A stretch of DNA of 51,425 nucleotides from Paenibacillus chondroitinus NBRC 15376 (GTDB lineage: Bacteria > Bacillota > Bacilli > Paenibacillales > NBRC-103111), in contig NZ_BILW01000044.1 of assembly GCF_004000765.1 (NCBI RefSeq), forward strand, positions 1 to 51,425, written 5' to 3'. This document shows positions 43,049 through 51,195 of the stretch, in pieces. Position 1 is the first letter of the stretch; each line of letters begins with the position of its first letter. The notes below the pieces were generated by a model. The model made no database searches. It worked only from the letters and a program-made list of their open reading frames with translations, and was not told the origin of the DNA. The position numbers were made by a program, and so were the translations under genes.

Positions 43049-44566
43049 TCAGCTAACCTGTGACGTCTTCTTCCCATGGTTCGAGCTCATGAGAACATCA
43101 ATCAACGTCTGCGCATAGTGGGGGTCCCACTGCGTCCCCTTGCCCTCCGCGAGAATGGCCACCGCCTTCTCGACCGCCATCCCCTTCCGGTAAGGACGAT
43201 CGGAAGTCATGGCATCGAACGCATCGGCTACCGCGATGATGCGCCCAAATTCCGGGATCTCCTGGCCTTTCAGGCCGTCCGGATATCCCTTCCCGTCATA
43301 GCGCTCATGATGTGAGCGCACGCCCGGAAGCAAAGGCGCCATCGCCTCCGCCGGCTCAATTTGTTTCAGGATCGATTCTCCCAGCACCGGATGCAGCTTG
43401 ATTTTCTCAAACTCCTCATCCGTCAATCGGCCTTCCTTCAGCAATACATTGTCGCGAACGCCAATCTTCCCTATATCATGCAGCAGCGCTGTTTTTTTCA
43501 ACAGATCGAGTTCCTGTTCACTTAAAGCCACAGCTTTTCCAATCAGAAGAGAATACTGAGCAACGCGTGTGGAGTGCCCTGCCGTATAAGCATCTCTAGC
43601 ATCAAGGGCAGCAGCTAATGTGGAATAATAACTCTGCAGCAGCTGATTATTCATGCTCTCGCGTGCTTCAAGCCCTTTGACCATATGATTAAAACCTGCA
43701 ACCAATTTTGAAAATTCATCGGAATATAAATCCGAAGCCCTAACTTGCAAGTCCCCGGACTGCACTTCTTTCATGGCCTGGTACAAGTCTCCGATAGGCT
43801 GTTGAATATCTCTGGCCAGCATCCGCGCCCCAAGAGAGGAAAACCCCACGCCAAGCAGCAGAATGATACCTGCCCACTTCCAATAATCCACCGTAAAATC
43901 CGAAGGCTGAGAAAGAAGACGAATTTGCGTGGCTAAGCTGAAAAGAAACAACGGCATCGTTCCAATCAGGAACGCGCTTAGCTGGAATTTGCGTTGAATA
44001 GAAACAATCACACGCCCATCCAAAGAGACGTCCTCCCCATAAAGGCGCCGGCCTACCTCGCGGATATGGATAAGAACGGGCCGGATCGCCCGGGCTGTCG
44101 TGAAAAATTCAAGCAAAGCATGCATGCTCGCCACAAGCACAGCACCTATTCCGGCAAGCCCAATGTAATAAGCCGGAAGTGAAAGCCAACCCATCGCAAT
44201 CCCGATGGACGCCATCGTCATGGCTGGAAGGGACAGGCCAAGAAAATGAGGACCCATAATGCGTTTCACGGAGAGCGCTGGAAAACGGTGAGTTTGCAAA
44301 TAAGCGTCCCGAATGGATGCCAAGTCCGGAGCCTCGTGCTCCAGCAGGGCCCGAATGGGCTGCATGTGCCGGCGAAACACCCACAGCTCCGCCAACAGCA
44401 TGACGCCCAGGGAAATGGTCATAATGAAGAAAATACGCACCATTTCTGCATTCGAAATGGACAAGGTCGTTGAAATAATGACCCCGCCCACCACCACAAC
44501 AGCAATACCCGAACCTATGATATAGTTACGAATCAAATCTCGCAGAAACCTTTGGTAAATAACCAT
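43049..44566 (-). CDS. Membrane HD-GYP cyclic-di-GMP phosphodiesterase
   Basis: A 505-aa protein. Several N-terminal hydrophobic helices (about 15-60, 105-160, 195-240) are followed by a HAMP domain (about 245-300, DIQQPIGDLYQAMKEVQSGD) and a C-terminal HD-GYP domain (about 315-495). The metal-binding HD pair is in ALLHDIGKIG, followed by HHERYDGKGYPDGL with the GYP triplet and ADAFDAMTSDRPYRKGM. All family residues that I can check are present. It should hydrolyse cyclic-di-GMP in response to a membrane signal. It stands alone between terminators. Confidence 0.92.
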   Translation of the reverse strand: MVIYQRFLRDLIRNYIIGSGIAVVVVGGVIISTTLSISNAEMVRIFFIMTISLGVMLLAELWVFRRHMQPIRALLEHEAPDLASIRDAYLQTHRFPALSVKRIMGPHFLGLSLPAMTMASIGIAMGWLSLPAYYIGLAGIGAVLVASMHALLEFFTTARAIRPVLIHIREVGRRLYGEDVSLDGRVIVSIQRKFQLSAFLIGTMPLFLFSLATQIRLLSQPSDFTVDYWKWAGIILLLGVGFSSLGARMLARDIQQPIGDLYQAMKEVQSGDLQVRASDLYSDEFSKLVAGFNHMVKGLEARESMNNQLLQSYYSTLAAALDARDAYTAGHSTRVAQYSLLIGKAVALSEQELDLLKKTALLHDIGKIGVRDNVLLKEGRLTDEEFEKIKLHPVLGESILKQIEPAEAMAPLLPGVRSHHERYDGKGYPDGLKGQEIPEFGRIIAVADAFDAMTSDRPYRKGMAVEKAVAILAEGKGTQWDPHYAQTLIDVLMSSNHGKKTSQVS

Positions 44567-44632
44567 GACGGATGCCTCATTTCACACTAAACTTAGTCCT
44601 TATTGTATAGCAATTCGCCCTTTTACGCTTAC

Positions 44633-44666
44633 AAAAAAATGCCCTCAGCCCTAGGGGCCAAGGACA
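44633..44666 (-). terminator. Terminator of the NfeD-flotillin operon
   Basis: On the minus strand TGTCCTTGGCCC pairs (with G-U pairs) with GGGCTGAGGGCA around CTA and is followed by seven T residues. Confidence 0.75.
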
Positions 44667-44677
44667 ATCGCATCGAT

Positions 44678-46135
44678 TCATTCCGTTTCCTTATTCACAT
44701 TAGGGACATTAGGGACATTGTCCTTGCCAAGAAAGGCGCGCGCAAGCTCCGTAACACTCTGGCCTGTTAATGTCTGCGTAATTTCAGGCACTTGGGCGAT
44801 CATTTTGACGATATCGCCTGTCACCTTGTTCACGCCAGATGTCGCACCGTCTTGTGAGATCACCGTGATTTTGTCCACGTTGCTCAGTGGCGCCGCAATC
44901 TTCTCCGCTAACTCCGGCAGAATGCGAAGAATTTCCACCGTCACCGCTGCCTGCGTGTACTGCTTGTAGGCTTCTGCTTTCTTCTCCAGCGCCTCCGCTT
45001 CAGCAAGTCCCGCCAAGCGAACGACTTCCGCATTCGCTTTCCCTTTGGCCAGCTCCGCCTCGGCCGTCGCTTCACCGCGCTTTCTCGTCGACTCGGCATC
45101 AGCCTCAGCTTCGAGAATTTGCCGCTGTTTGTTCACTTCAGCGCGCATAATCGCAGCCTGCTTCTCCGCTTCGGCAGGCTTAATGACCGACGCCTCGAGT
45201 TCCTTTTGCTTCAGCTCCACTTCAATCTGCCGTACGGTCTTGTTCGCTTCAGCTTCCATCTGCCTGATTCTCACCTGCTCCGTCACGAGCGACTGCTGAA
45301 TCTGCTTCTGCTTCAGCTCATACGCCAAGTCCGCTTCCGCCTGCCGGCTCGTCGTTTCCTGCTTAAACTCCGCTTCCCGCATGCTTAGTTCCTTGCGGTA
45401 CTGCGCTTCTTTGGCCGATGCGACCGTTTCGGCTTCGACCTTCAGCTGGTGCGCCTCTGCTTTGCGAATCGCCGATTCTTTTTCCGTATCCGCTTGTCGA
45501 ATCTGGATGTCCCGTTCGACCTCGGCTCTGGCAATGCTGGCGCTTTTGCGGATGCGCTCCACTTCCGGTACTCCAAGGTTCTCAATGTAACCTTGATCAT
45601 CCGCTACACGCTTGAGGACGAAGGAGATCAGGCTCAGCCCCATTTTATCCAAATCCTCCGAGCACGTTTCCCTCATCTTGCTGTTCAACTCATCCGGATT
45701 CTTAAGGATAGCTTCTACCGTTAATTGTCCAACCAACCCGCGCAGATGCCCCTCAACGGAATGAAGAATCATCATTTCACGCTCCAGCAGCGTGTGGTCC
45801 AGAAACTGCTCGGAGGCCGTGGCGATGGCGATGGGGTCGCTTTGAATTTTGATCTGGGCAACCGCCTCGATCTTAAGCCGTATCCCCTGTTGCGAGAACA
45901 TGGGCTGATCCGGCTTGACGTCGAAGCTCATGAGCATCATGGAAATGGTTTTGTAGCTCTGAAAACCCGGAATGACGAACGTTCCTCCGCCCTGCACGAC
46001 GCGTTTGCCCCCCAAACCGAACACGATCATCGCCTCATTCGGCGGAACTTTCTTATAGGCTCTAACAATAGTAGTAAGTAAAATGAAAACAACAAGTACA
46101 ATCGCAACAACCGTATACAAAATCGTTAACGTCAT
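44678..46135 (-). CDS. floT: Flotillin-like membrane-microdomain protein
   Basis: A 485-aa protein with an N-terminal membrane anchor (LTILYTVVAIVLVVFILLTT), then an SPFH/band-7 domain (about 35-190) and a long Ala/Glu-rich coiled-coil flotillin domain (about 195-400) with repeated EAE and EAE-K segments. The C-terminus (VTELARAFLGKDNVPNVPNV) has a short NVP repeat. Flotillins scaffold ordered membrane domains. ATG 46135 is chosen over TTG 46138 because GGGAGG then sits at about 8 bases. It follows the NfeD gene by 36 bases, the same pairing as yuaF-floT in Bacillus. Confidence 0.9.
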   Translation of the reverse strand: MTLTILYTVVAIVLVVFILLTTIVRAYKKVPPNEAMIVFGLGGKRVVQGGGTFVIPGFQSYKTISMMLMSFDVKPDQPMFSQQGIRLKIEAVAQIKIQSDPIAIATASEQFLDHTLLEREMMILHSVEGHLRGLVGQLTVEAILKNPDELNSKMRETCSEDLDKMGLSLISFVLKRVADDQGYIENLGVPEVERIRKSASIARAEVERDIQIRQADTEKESAIRKAEAHQLKVEAETVASAKEAQYRKELSMREAEFKQETTSRQAEADLAYELKQKQIQQSLVTEQVRIRQMEAEANKTVRQIEVELKQKELEASVIKPAEAEKQAAIMRAEVNKQRQILEAEADAESTRKRGEATAEAELAKGKANAEVVRLAGLAEAEALEKKAEAYKQYTQAAVTVEILRILPELAEKIAAPLSNVDKITVISQDGATSGVNKVTGDIVKMIAQVPEITQTLTGQSVTELARAFLGKDNVPNVPNVNKETE

Positions 46136-46171
46136 CAAATAACCTCCCGGAAGTTAGTAGTACCTTCAAGC

Positions 46172-46699
46172 TCAGTCACTAAATTGACTTACTGTAGCGA
46201 CGCCTTTGTCCATGTGAAGAATGACCACCCTTGCTCCTTTGGGTATCGATTCTCCAAGCTCGGATCGCACGCTGATGGACCGCTTGGTCCCCTGCATTAC
46301 AATCACCATCTCGCCGATCCCCTTCCCGTTAATGGGCACAATCAGCTTCCCTAACTGTCCATTGAGTTCAAAATCGCTTTCCCTCATGCTGTCATCATGC
46401 TTATAGATGACTTTGGCATAGAAAAGGAAGAACAGCCAACCCACAAAAAGCCCGGCGCCAATAGCAATGAGCAGGATGAATAAACTGCTGGTCATTCCTA
46501 CCTCACTCAGCATATACCCCATGCCGCCGAATACCGTTAAGCTCGCTAAAAGGGAAGACAAGTTGAAAAAGGACGGTCCCCCATGGCCATGGGCTCCTCC
46601 GGTATCTCCGTGGACTTCAAAGAAGTCGCCTCCAAAAAATGTAACAAGAACCGTTAACACAAGGCCTACAAAAAAACATACCGCAAACAAAGTCATCAT
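46172..46699 (-). CDS. NfeD-like membrane protein (YuaF type)
   Basis: 176 aa. A first membrane helix (MMTLFAVCFFVGLVLTVLVT) is followed by a His/Gly-rich loop (VHGDTGGAHGHGGP), two or more helices (LFILLIAIGAGLFVGWLFFL) and a C-terminal OB-fold NfeD domain (LNGQLGKLIVPINGKGIGEM) ending in VSQFSD. The ATG at 46699 is chosen because AAGGAGG lies 8 bases upstream; the longer frame to 46969 overlaps the divergent gene. First gene of the flotillin operon, preceded by an ECF-type promoter. NfeD proteins act together with SPFH partners. Confidence 0.9.
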   Translation of the reverse strand: MMTLFAVCFFVGLVLTVLVTFFGGDFFEVHGDTGGAHGHGGPSFFNLSSLLASLTVFGGMGYMLSEVGMTSSLFILLIAIGAGLFVGWLFFLFYAKVIYKHDDSMRESDFELNGQLGKLIVPINGKGIGEMVIVMQGTKRSISVRSELGESIPKGARVVILHMDKGVATVSQFSD

Positions 46700-46752
46700 A
46701 GACGTCACCTCCTTGTGGCCTCCTTCAGGAAGCATAGTCCGTCTAATAAATA

Positions 46753-46780
46753 TATACGAAATTGGTAATAAAAGGTTGCG
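46753..46780 (-). promoter_or_regulatory. ECF (SigW-type) promoter of the NfeD-flotillin operon
   Basis: On the minus strand CGCAAC (46780-46775), a 16-base spacer starting CTTTT, and CGTATA (46758-46753). The AAC, T-rich spacer and CGTATA fit the SigW consensus closely. It lies 54 bases before the start codon. Confidence 0.65.
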
Positions 46781-46885
46781 GTCAAAAAATAATCCGTTTT
46801 CATGCGAATCCTTCTTTGGTGCATCGCGTATAATCATTGGACGTCTTTTTGTTATTTCTATTAAAACTAAGGAGTAGATTAGCAC

Positions 46886-48445
46886 ATGTACAAAAAGAAA
46901 ATGACTTGGTGGGTATCCGCCGCCATGGTGTTGCTGCTGCTTGCGCTGACAGGCTGCCAAGCTGTACAAGGCTTAGACCTTGCTGAGGCGATTAAAAACA
47001 GTGCAACCGTGAAGTCCTCCGAATCCAAAGGCACTTTGCAGATTGAGTTCGTCCCCGGCGACACCTCCAAGCTGACAGCTGACGAACAGAAATCGCTCAG
47101 CGCTTTACAACAAGTAAAAGTTGAGCTTACGAACGTGAAAACACAGAACGCACAGATGACATCTGCAGAAGGTACCATTACATACGGGAAGGGCTCCATC
47201 CCCTTTAAGCTCGCTACAGAAGGCACGAAAATTATTCTAAGTATCGAAGGCGCGAAAAAGCCGATTGTTTATGACGTCTTAGGCGGTTCGGATGCAACGC
47301 TCACCAAAATGCTGCCAACCGTCATTCAGGAACAATTCGGAAACAAACTGGCCGAGATTAAATCTTCGGTTATTGGGCTTATTTTAGCGAATACGGCAAA
47401 TCCTTCGAATATTTCGGTCACATCGGTTACGGACAAAGTTAACGGTGCCGACCTTTCCCTCCAGCAAGCACATATTGAACTGAACGGCACTGAGCTAGCC
47501 ACCCTGCTCCAGAAACTGTTCAGCAATATCTTGGCGGACGAAGCTGGTTTAAAAGACCTGCTGAGCCAATTCTACGATGCTCTGTCACCTGTAATTGAAG
47601 AACAAGTCAAGGCCGGTTCCGCAGACTTCGCCCTGACGATTTTGAGCAACAAACAATTAGCAATCGGGCTTGTGTATGAGCCTATCCGTGATTTTCTGGA
47701 GAAAACGGCTGCTTCTTTCGAAGAAGCCATGTCTGGGAATGCCGGGCAGGGTCTAATGCCCATAAAAGGCCTGTTTGACGCTAAATCCACGCTGCAGGCT
47801 GATCTATATATCGATGCCGATAAATTCATTCGTAAGCAAACACTTGCGGCCAACATCCCGCTTCCGGATAAAGGCACTGGCGTTGCAGGGCTTAAAATCT
47901 CCTTCGCAAGTGAAACTTGGAATATGGATAAGCCGGTCACAGCCGAGACCATTGATGTCTCCGGCGGTGCCGTGCAAGTTGGTAAGGACGCTTCCTCCAT
48001 TTATCGCGTGCTGGATAACTTGGATAAACAGTCTACTTTCTACAAAATGCTTCGCGAAGATATAAAAGTAACGAAGAAGGAAGTTAACTTACAGCTGGCG
48101 GATGGCAATGCTGTCTCAACGAGCGATACACCGCTGCCATTCATTAATGCAGATAACAAAACCATGGTGCCGGTGCGTTTTATCTCCGAAAAACTTGGCG
48201 CTGAGGTTGGCTGGAACGGCGGCTTGCAGGAAGTTACTATTAAAGACTTGTTAAGCGGTAAAACAATTGTGCTGAAACTCGATAGTAAGATGGCTACTGT
48301 TGACGGTGTTTCCATTGAGTTGGAAAGTGCTGCAACGCTCCATAATGGATCTACCTTCGTGCCGATTCGTTTCATTGCAGAGTCGCTTGGCGGTAAAGTA
48401 TCTTTTGACGATGAGACTCGTGTCGTGACAATTAAACGCGATTAG
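46886..48445 (+). CDS. Lipoprotein with C-terminal copper-amine-oxidase-N domain
   Basis: A 519-aa exported lipoprotein. The signal sequence ends in the lipobox LTGC with Cys24. A large middle domain (about 30-400) resembles lipoprotein beta-sandwich folds of unknown function. The C-terminal copper-amine-oxidase-N-like domain (about 405-517) holds two repeats, TMVPVRFISEKLGAEVGWNG and TFVPIRFIAESLGGKVSFDD. This domain is common at the ends of Paenibacillus surface proteins and does not itself bind copper. AAGGAG precedes ATG 46886. Divergent from the NfeD gene, with promoters in between. Confidence 0.85.
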   Translation: MYKKKMTWWVSAAMVLLLLALTGCQAVQGLDLAEAIKNSATVKSSESKGTLQIEFVPGDTSKLTADEQKSLSALQQVKVELTNVKTQNAQMTSAEGTITYGKGSIPFKLATEGTKIILSIEGAKKPIVYDVLGGSDATLTKMLPTVIQEQFGNKLAEIKSSVIGLILANTANPSNISVTSVTDKVNGADLSLQQAHIELNGTELATLLQKLFSNILADEAGLKDLLSQFYDALSPVIEEQVKAGSADFALTILSNKQLAIGLVYEPIRDFLEKTAASFEEAMSGNAGQGLMPIKGLFDAKSTLQADLYIDADKFIRKQTLAANIPLPDKGTGVAGLKISFASETWNMDKPVTAETIDVSGGAVQVGKDASSIYRVLDNLDKQSTFYKMLREDIKVTKKEVNLQLADGNAVSTSDTPLPFINADNKTMVPVRFISEKLGAEVGWNGGLQEVTIKDLLSGKTIVLKLDSKMATVDGVSIELESAATLHNGSTFVPIRFIAESLGGKVSFDDETRVVTIKRD

Positions 48446-48562
48446 TCTCTTGGAAAAAACGCATAGGCAAATGCACCTTTTTCGGGCGGTTGAATAGTCT
48501 GTAGTGAACCTAGGCAATAAGCCTACCGTTGCGCACAGCCGCACGAAAAAGGAGCGAAAGCT

Positions 48563-48892
48563 ATGTATATGAATCCGTCGCAACACCCCGGTCATCAAGG
48601 ATCGCAAGTTCTTTATCAAGCAGAACCAGACTGGCAGCATCAAATGATGCACAAGCGAAACGCAATTATGGGAGCTGTTCACCCCCATGTCGGTCGTACG
48701 ATTCGCGTCACAACCATAGACGGGCATACGTATGAAGGCGTCCTGGTGAATGTGGATGGACACCACGCTTATCTCCATGTTACGCCTCATGCTCAGCCTT
48801 ACGATCACCATAGACCCATTTATACGCCAGCCCAGTTTCAAATTTTGACGTTAGTCCTGTTCGAGCTGCTAGTCATTTTATTGCTTGCTTAA
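48563..48892 (+). CDS. Small His-rich protein with C-terminal membrane helix
   Basis: 109 aa. A Gln/His-rich start (MYMNPSQHPGHQGSQV) is followed by an Sm/SH3-like small beta-barrel stretch (VGRTIRVTTIDGHTYEGVLV, NVDGHHAYLHV), a His/Pro-rich linker and a C-terminal hydrophobic helix (ILTLVLFELLVILLLA). AAAAAGGAGCG precedes the ATG. Such small barrel-plus-tail proteins occur widely in Bacillales, and some are spore-associated; the function here is unknown. Confidence 0.7.
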   Translation: MYMNPSQHPGHQGSQVLYQAEPDWQHQMMHKRNAIMGAVHPHVGRTIRVTTIDGHTYEGVLVNVDGHHAYLHVTPHAQPYDHHRPIYTPAQFQILTLVLFELLVILLLA

Positions 48893-48903
48893 GAGGAAAG
48901 TTC

Positions 48904-48947
48904 GCCCTCACTTGGTCCATCTTGGCCTTGAGGTGCGGGCTTTTTTT
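48904..48947. terminator. Terminator between convergent genes
   Basis: GCCC and CAC pair with GTG and GGGC, with one mismatch, followed by seven T residues on the + strand. It ends the His-rich gene and possibly the amidohydrolase gene from the other side. Confidence 0.6.
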
Positions 48948-48957
48948 AGTTCTCTTA

Positions 48958-50310
48958 CTATTGAATAAAACGTTCAAACGATGCTTGACAGTCCTTCGCA
49001 AGCATCTCCTCATCTTCTCCAACAAGCCTGCCGTTCTCGACGACGACTTTCCCAGCCACGATCGTGTAATCCACTGGCCGCTTAAGGCCGACTGTTGCCA
49101 GCCAGGATTTGGGGTCTGTCTGAGTCCCTACAGCGTCAATTTGATCTACACGAATCATGAACAAATCCGCCTCCTTCCCGACCTCAAGCGAGCCGATATC
49201 GGATCTGCCTAAGATTCCAGCGCCGCCCTTGGTGGCGATTTTCAATAAATCATAACCGCTGGGCGCCTGGGCGCTGGATTGCAGTCTGTGCAGTAAATAC
49301 GCTATCCTGAGCTCCTCAAGCAGGTTCGATCCGTCATTGGATGCACTGCCATCCACCGCCAAGCCTACGGGAATTCCCATGCTTAGCATTTCCGGCACTC
49401 TTGCGATACCGGACGAAAGCTTCATGTTGGAAATCGGGCAATGGGCGACGCCGGTTTTGGTTTGCGCGAGCAGCCTCATTTCCTCGTCGTTAAAATGAAT
49501 GCCATGAGCGTACCACACGTCGGGTCCTAACCAGTCCAGGCTTTCCATATAAGCCAGCGGTCTCATCCTGAACCTTTCCAGCGTATAGGCTTCTTCATTC
49601 TTGGTCTCTGCGAGGTGTGTGTGAAGCCGTACGCCCTTGGCTCTGGCCAGCGCCGCCGACTCCCGCATCAGATCTGCGGATACGCTGAACGGCGAGCATG
49701 GCGCCAGCACCACCTGACGCATCGAGCCTGCGCCGGCATCGTGATAACGATCAATCAGCCGCTCGCTGTCAGCAAGGATCGTATCCAGGTCCTGCACGAC
49801 GCTCATAGGAGGCAATCCTCCTTGATCTTTGCCAAGCGTCATGGACCCTCTGGAGGCCACGAAGCGAATGCCTAAGCGCTCGGCCGCTTCGAACTGTTTA
49901 TCGATGAAATGAGCGCTATTTTGCTGCGGGAACACATAATGATGGTCGAAAACGGTGGTACACCCGTTTTTCATAAGGTCGGCAATGCCCGTTAGGGAGC
50001 TGTGATACACGGCATCCGGCGTGATCCCCTTCCAAATTTCGTATAGATAGCGGAGCCAGTCGAATAACTCCAGCTTCTGCACCTGCGGCAAGTTACGCGT
50101 AAACGTTTGATACAGATGGTGATGCACGTTAACCAGACCTGGGTATACAAACATTTGCGAGGCATCAATGACCCTGTCCGCTTCATACATGTCCTTCCCC
50201 ATCTTCGAAATCCGATTCCCTTCGATCAGGATATTCGCCCGTTCCAGCACACGATCCCCGTCATCCACCGTAACAATAGCCTGCGCATTGCGAATTAATA
50301 ATGAACTCAT
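48958..50310 (-). CDS. Amidohydrolase, probable 8-oxoguanine deaminase
   Basis: A 450-aa metal-dependent hydrolase of the TrzA/AtzB-like cytosine-deaminase group. The beta-1 metal site is PGLVNVHHHLYQTFTRNLPQ, with further ligands in LHTHLAETKNE, YAHGIHF and LAVDGSASNDGSNLLEEL. The HHHLYQTFTR segment and overall length match what I recall for 8-oxoguanine deaminases and hydroxyatrazine ethylaminohydrolases. The catalysed reaction would be hydrolytic removal of an exocyclic amino group, for 8-oxoguanine giving urate. GAGGAGG lies 8 bases before ATG 50310. A purine-type riboswitch with terminator lies directly upstream, which strongly supports a purine substrate. Confidence 0.82.
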   Translation of the reverse strand: MSSLLIRNAQAIVTVDDGDRVLERANILIEGNRISKMGKDMYEADRVIDASQMFVYPGLVNVHHHLYQTFTRNLPQVQKLELFDWLRYLYEIWKGITPDAVYHSSLTGIADLMKNGCTTVFDHHYVFPQQNSAHFIDKQFEAAERLGIRFVASRGSMTLGKDQGGLPPMSVVQDLDTILADSERLIDRYHDAGAGSMRQVVLAPCSPFSVSADLMRESAALARAKGVRLHTHLAETKNEEAYTLERFRMRPLAYMESLDWLGPDVWYAHGIHFNDEEMRLLAQTKTGVAHCPISNMKLSSGIARVPEMLSMGIPVGLAVDGSASNDGSNLLEELRIAYLLHRLQSSAQAPSGYDLLKIATKGGAGILGRSDIGSLEVGKEADLFMIRVDQIDAVGTQTDPKSWLATVGLKRPVDYTIVAGKVVVENGRLVGEDEEMLAKDCQASFERFIQ

Positions 50311-50340
50311 CCTTCATTCCTCCTCAACGTAAATAAGGAA

Positions 50341-50448
50341 CAAAAAATCCTAACCAACAAACACAATATATAAGCATATATTGTGTTCGTAGTTAGGATT
50401 TAGGTTCCCAGTAGAGCCCCCGAACCAAATTATCGAGGTTATACGAAC
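50341..50448 (-). promoter_or_regulatory. Variant purine riboswitch with transcription terminator
   Basis: On the minus strand P1 pairs GTTCGTA (50448-50442) with TACGAAC (50391-50385). P2 is CTCGA with TCGGG, keeping the loop TAATTTGGT. P3 is TGGGA with TCCTA, with loop ACCTAAA. The junctions keep CTCTAC and AACTACG, with C at the ligand-pairing position (guanine-type). Compared with the guanine class, the P2-P3 junction is one base shorter (GGCTCTACT against AGTCTCTACC) and the base before P2 is C instead of T. Downstream, the strand ATCCTAACTACGAACACAA can pair with its complement ending GGTTAGGATTTTTT, a long terminator that competes with P1 and P3. Ligand binding should therefore switch the deaminase gene on. 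Confidence 0.8.
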
Positions 50449-50482
50449 TATGAAATTGTGATTTGAAGCTATATTTAACCTC

Positions 50483-50511
50483 AGTATAGGCAACTTTTGG
50501 CAGCTCGTCAA
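50483..50511 (-). promoter_or_regulatory. Sigma-A promoter of the riboswitch-amidohydrolase transcript
   Basis: On the minus strand TTGACG (50511-50506), a 17-base spacer and TATACT (50488-50483), near consensus. It puts the transcript start about 25 bases before P1 of the riboswitch. Confidence 0.75.
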
Positions 50512-50653
50512 TTGGTCCGAAATGAATTTTTCATGAAATTGGAATAAGCTCCCTTCTAATTGGATATATTATCAAAGCTGCGTTAACAAGCTGTCAGGTT
50601 CTGATGATCCAAGAGCAACACGCAGGAACAAATTATTGGAGGTTTATGTCTAC

Positions 50654-50854
50654 ATGGAAACAGGTACGGTAAAATGGTTTAATGCAGAAAAAGGATTTGG
50701 TTTTATCGAAATGGAAGGCGGCAATGATGTGTTCGTTCACTTCAGCGCTATTACGGGGGAAGGTTTCAAAAGCTTGGATGAAGGCCAACGCGTACAATTT
50801 GAAGTTGTTCAAGGTAACCGCGGACCGCAAGCTGAAAATGTAGTCAAGCTGTAG
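50654..50854 (+). CDS. Cold-shock protein (CspA/CspB family)
   Basis: A 66-aa single OB-fold nucleic-acid chaperone. RNP1 is KGFGFIEM and RNP2 is VFVHFSAI; it starts METGTVKWFNAE and ends GPQAENVVKL. ATG 50654 is chosen over the TTG at 50636; GGAGG lies 12 bases upstream, a rather long spacing. The leader of about 100 bases or more may contain a cold-responsive fold, as usual for csp mRNAs. The ydjO gene follows. Confidence 0.95.
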   Translation: METGTVKWFNAEKGFGFIEMEGGNDVFVHFSAITGEGFKSLDEGQRVQFEVVQGNRGPQAENVVKL

Positions 50855-50925
50855 TCCTTACCACATATTGCTATACACTGCTTGCGAGTCTGAGGCTGAG
50901 TCTATAATGACAAGGAGGAGTTCAC

Positions 50926-51126
50926 ATGTACTTTTCAAAGAAATCGATGGAACCTGTGCCCGAAGAGCAAACGAACATTTGGACCTGCAGCACGGAACAG
51001 TGCTCATGTTGGATGAGAGATAACTTTTCATTCGACGAAAGTCCGGAATGTCCGATTTGTCATTCTGCCATGGTCAAGGATTCAAAGATGCTCCCAACCT
51101 TATCGAACACAAGCAGCAGGCGATAA
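50926..51126 (+). CDS. ydjO: Cold-inducible YdjO-like zinc-ribbon protein
   Basis: A 66-aa protein with WTCSTEQCSCWMRDNFSFDE and ECPICHSAM. The cysteines fit a small zinc ribbon, and the sequence follows the Bacillus YdjO pattern (WxC...C.W.R.NF...P.CP.C). AAGGAGG lies 8 bases before the ATG. Its place 70 bases after a cold-shock gene fits co-regulation; the biochemical function is unknown. Confidence 0.85.
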   Translation: MYFSKKSMEPVPEEQTNIWTCSTEQCSCWMRDNFSFDESPECPICHSAMVKDSKMLPTLSNTSSRR

Positions 51127-51154
51127 TTAGTAATACAGCCTACGGTAGTACCCG

Positions 51155-51195
51155 AAGCCCTTATTGTCTCCGAAAATGGAGGCAATAAGGGCTTT
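51155..51195 (+). terminator. Terminator of the csp-ydjO unit
   Basis: AAGCCCTTATTG pairs with CAATAAGGGCTT around an A-rich loop, with extra TCTCC/GGAGG pairing. Confidence 0.8.

Noticed and set aside
46700..46969. N-terminal extension of the NfeD frame up to 46969
   Set aside because: It would overlap the divergent lipoprotein gene and the promoter; AAGGAGG before 46699 fixes the start.
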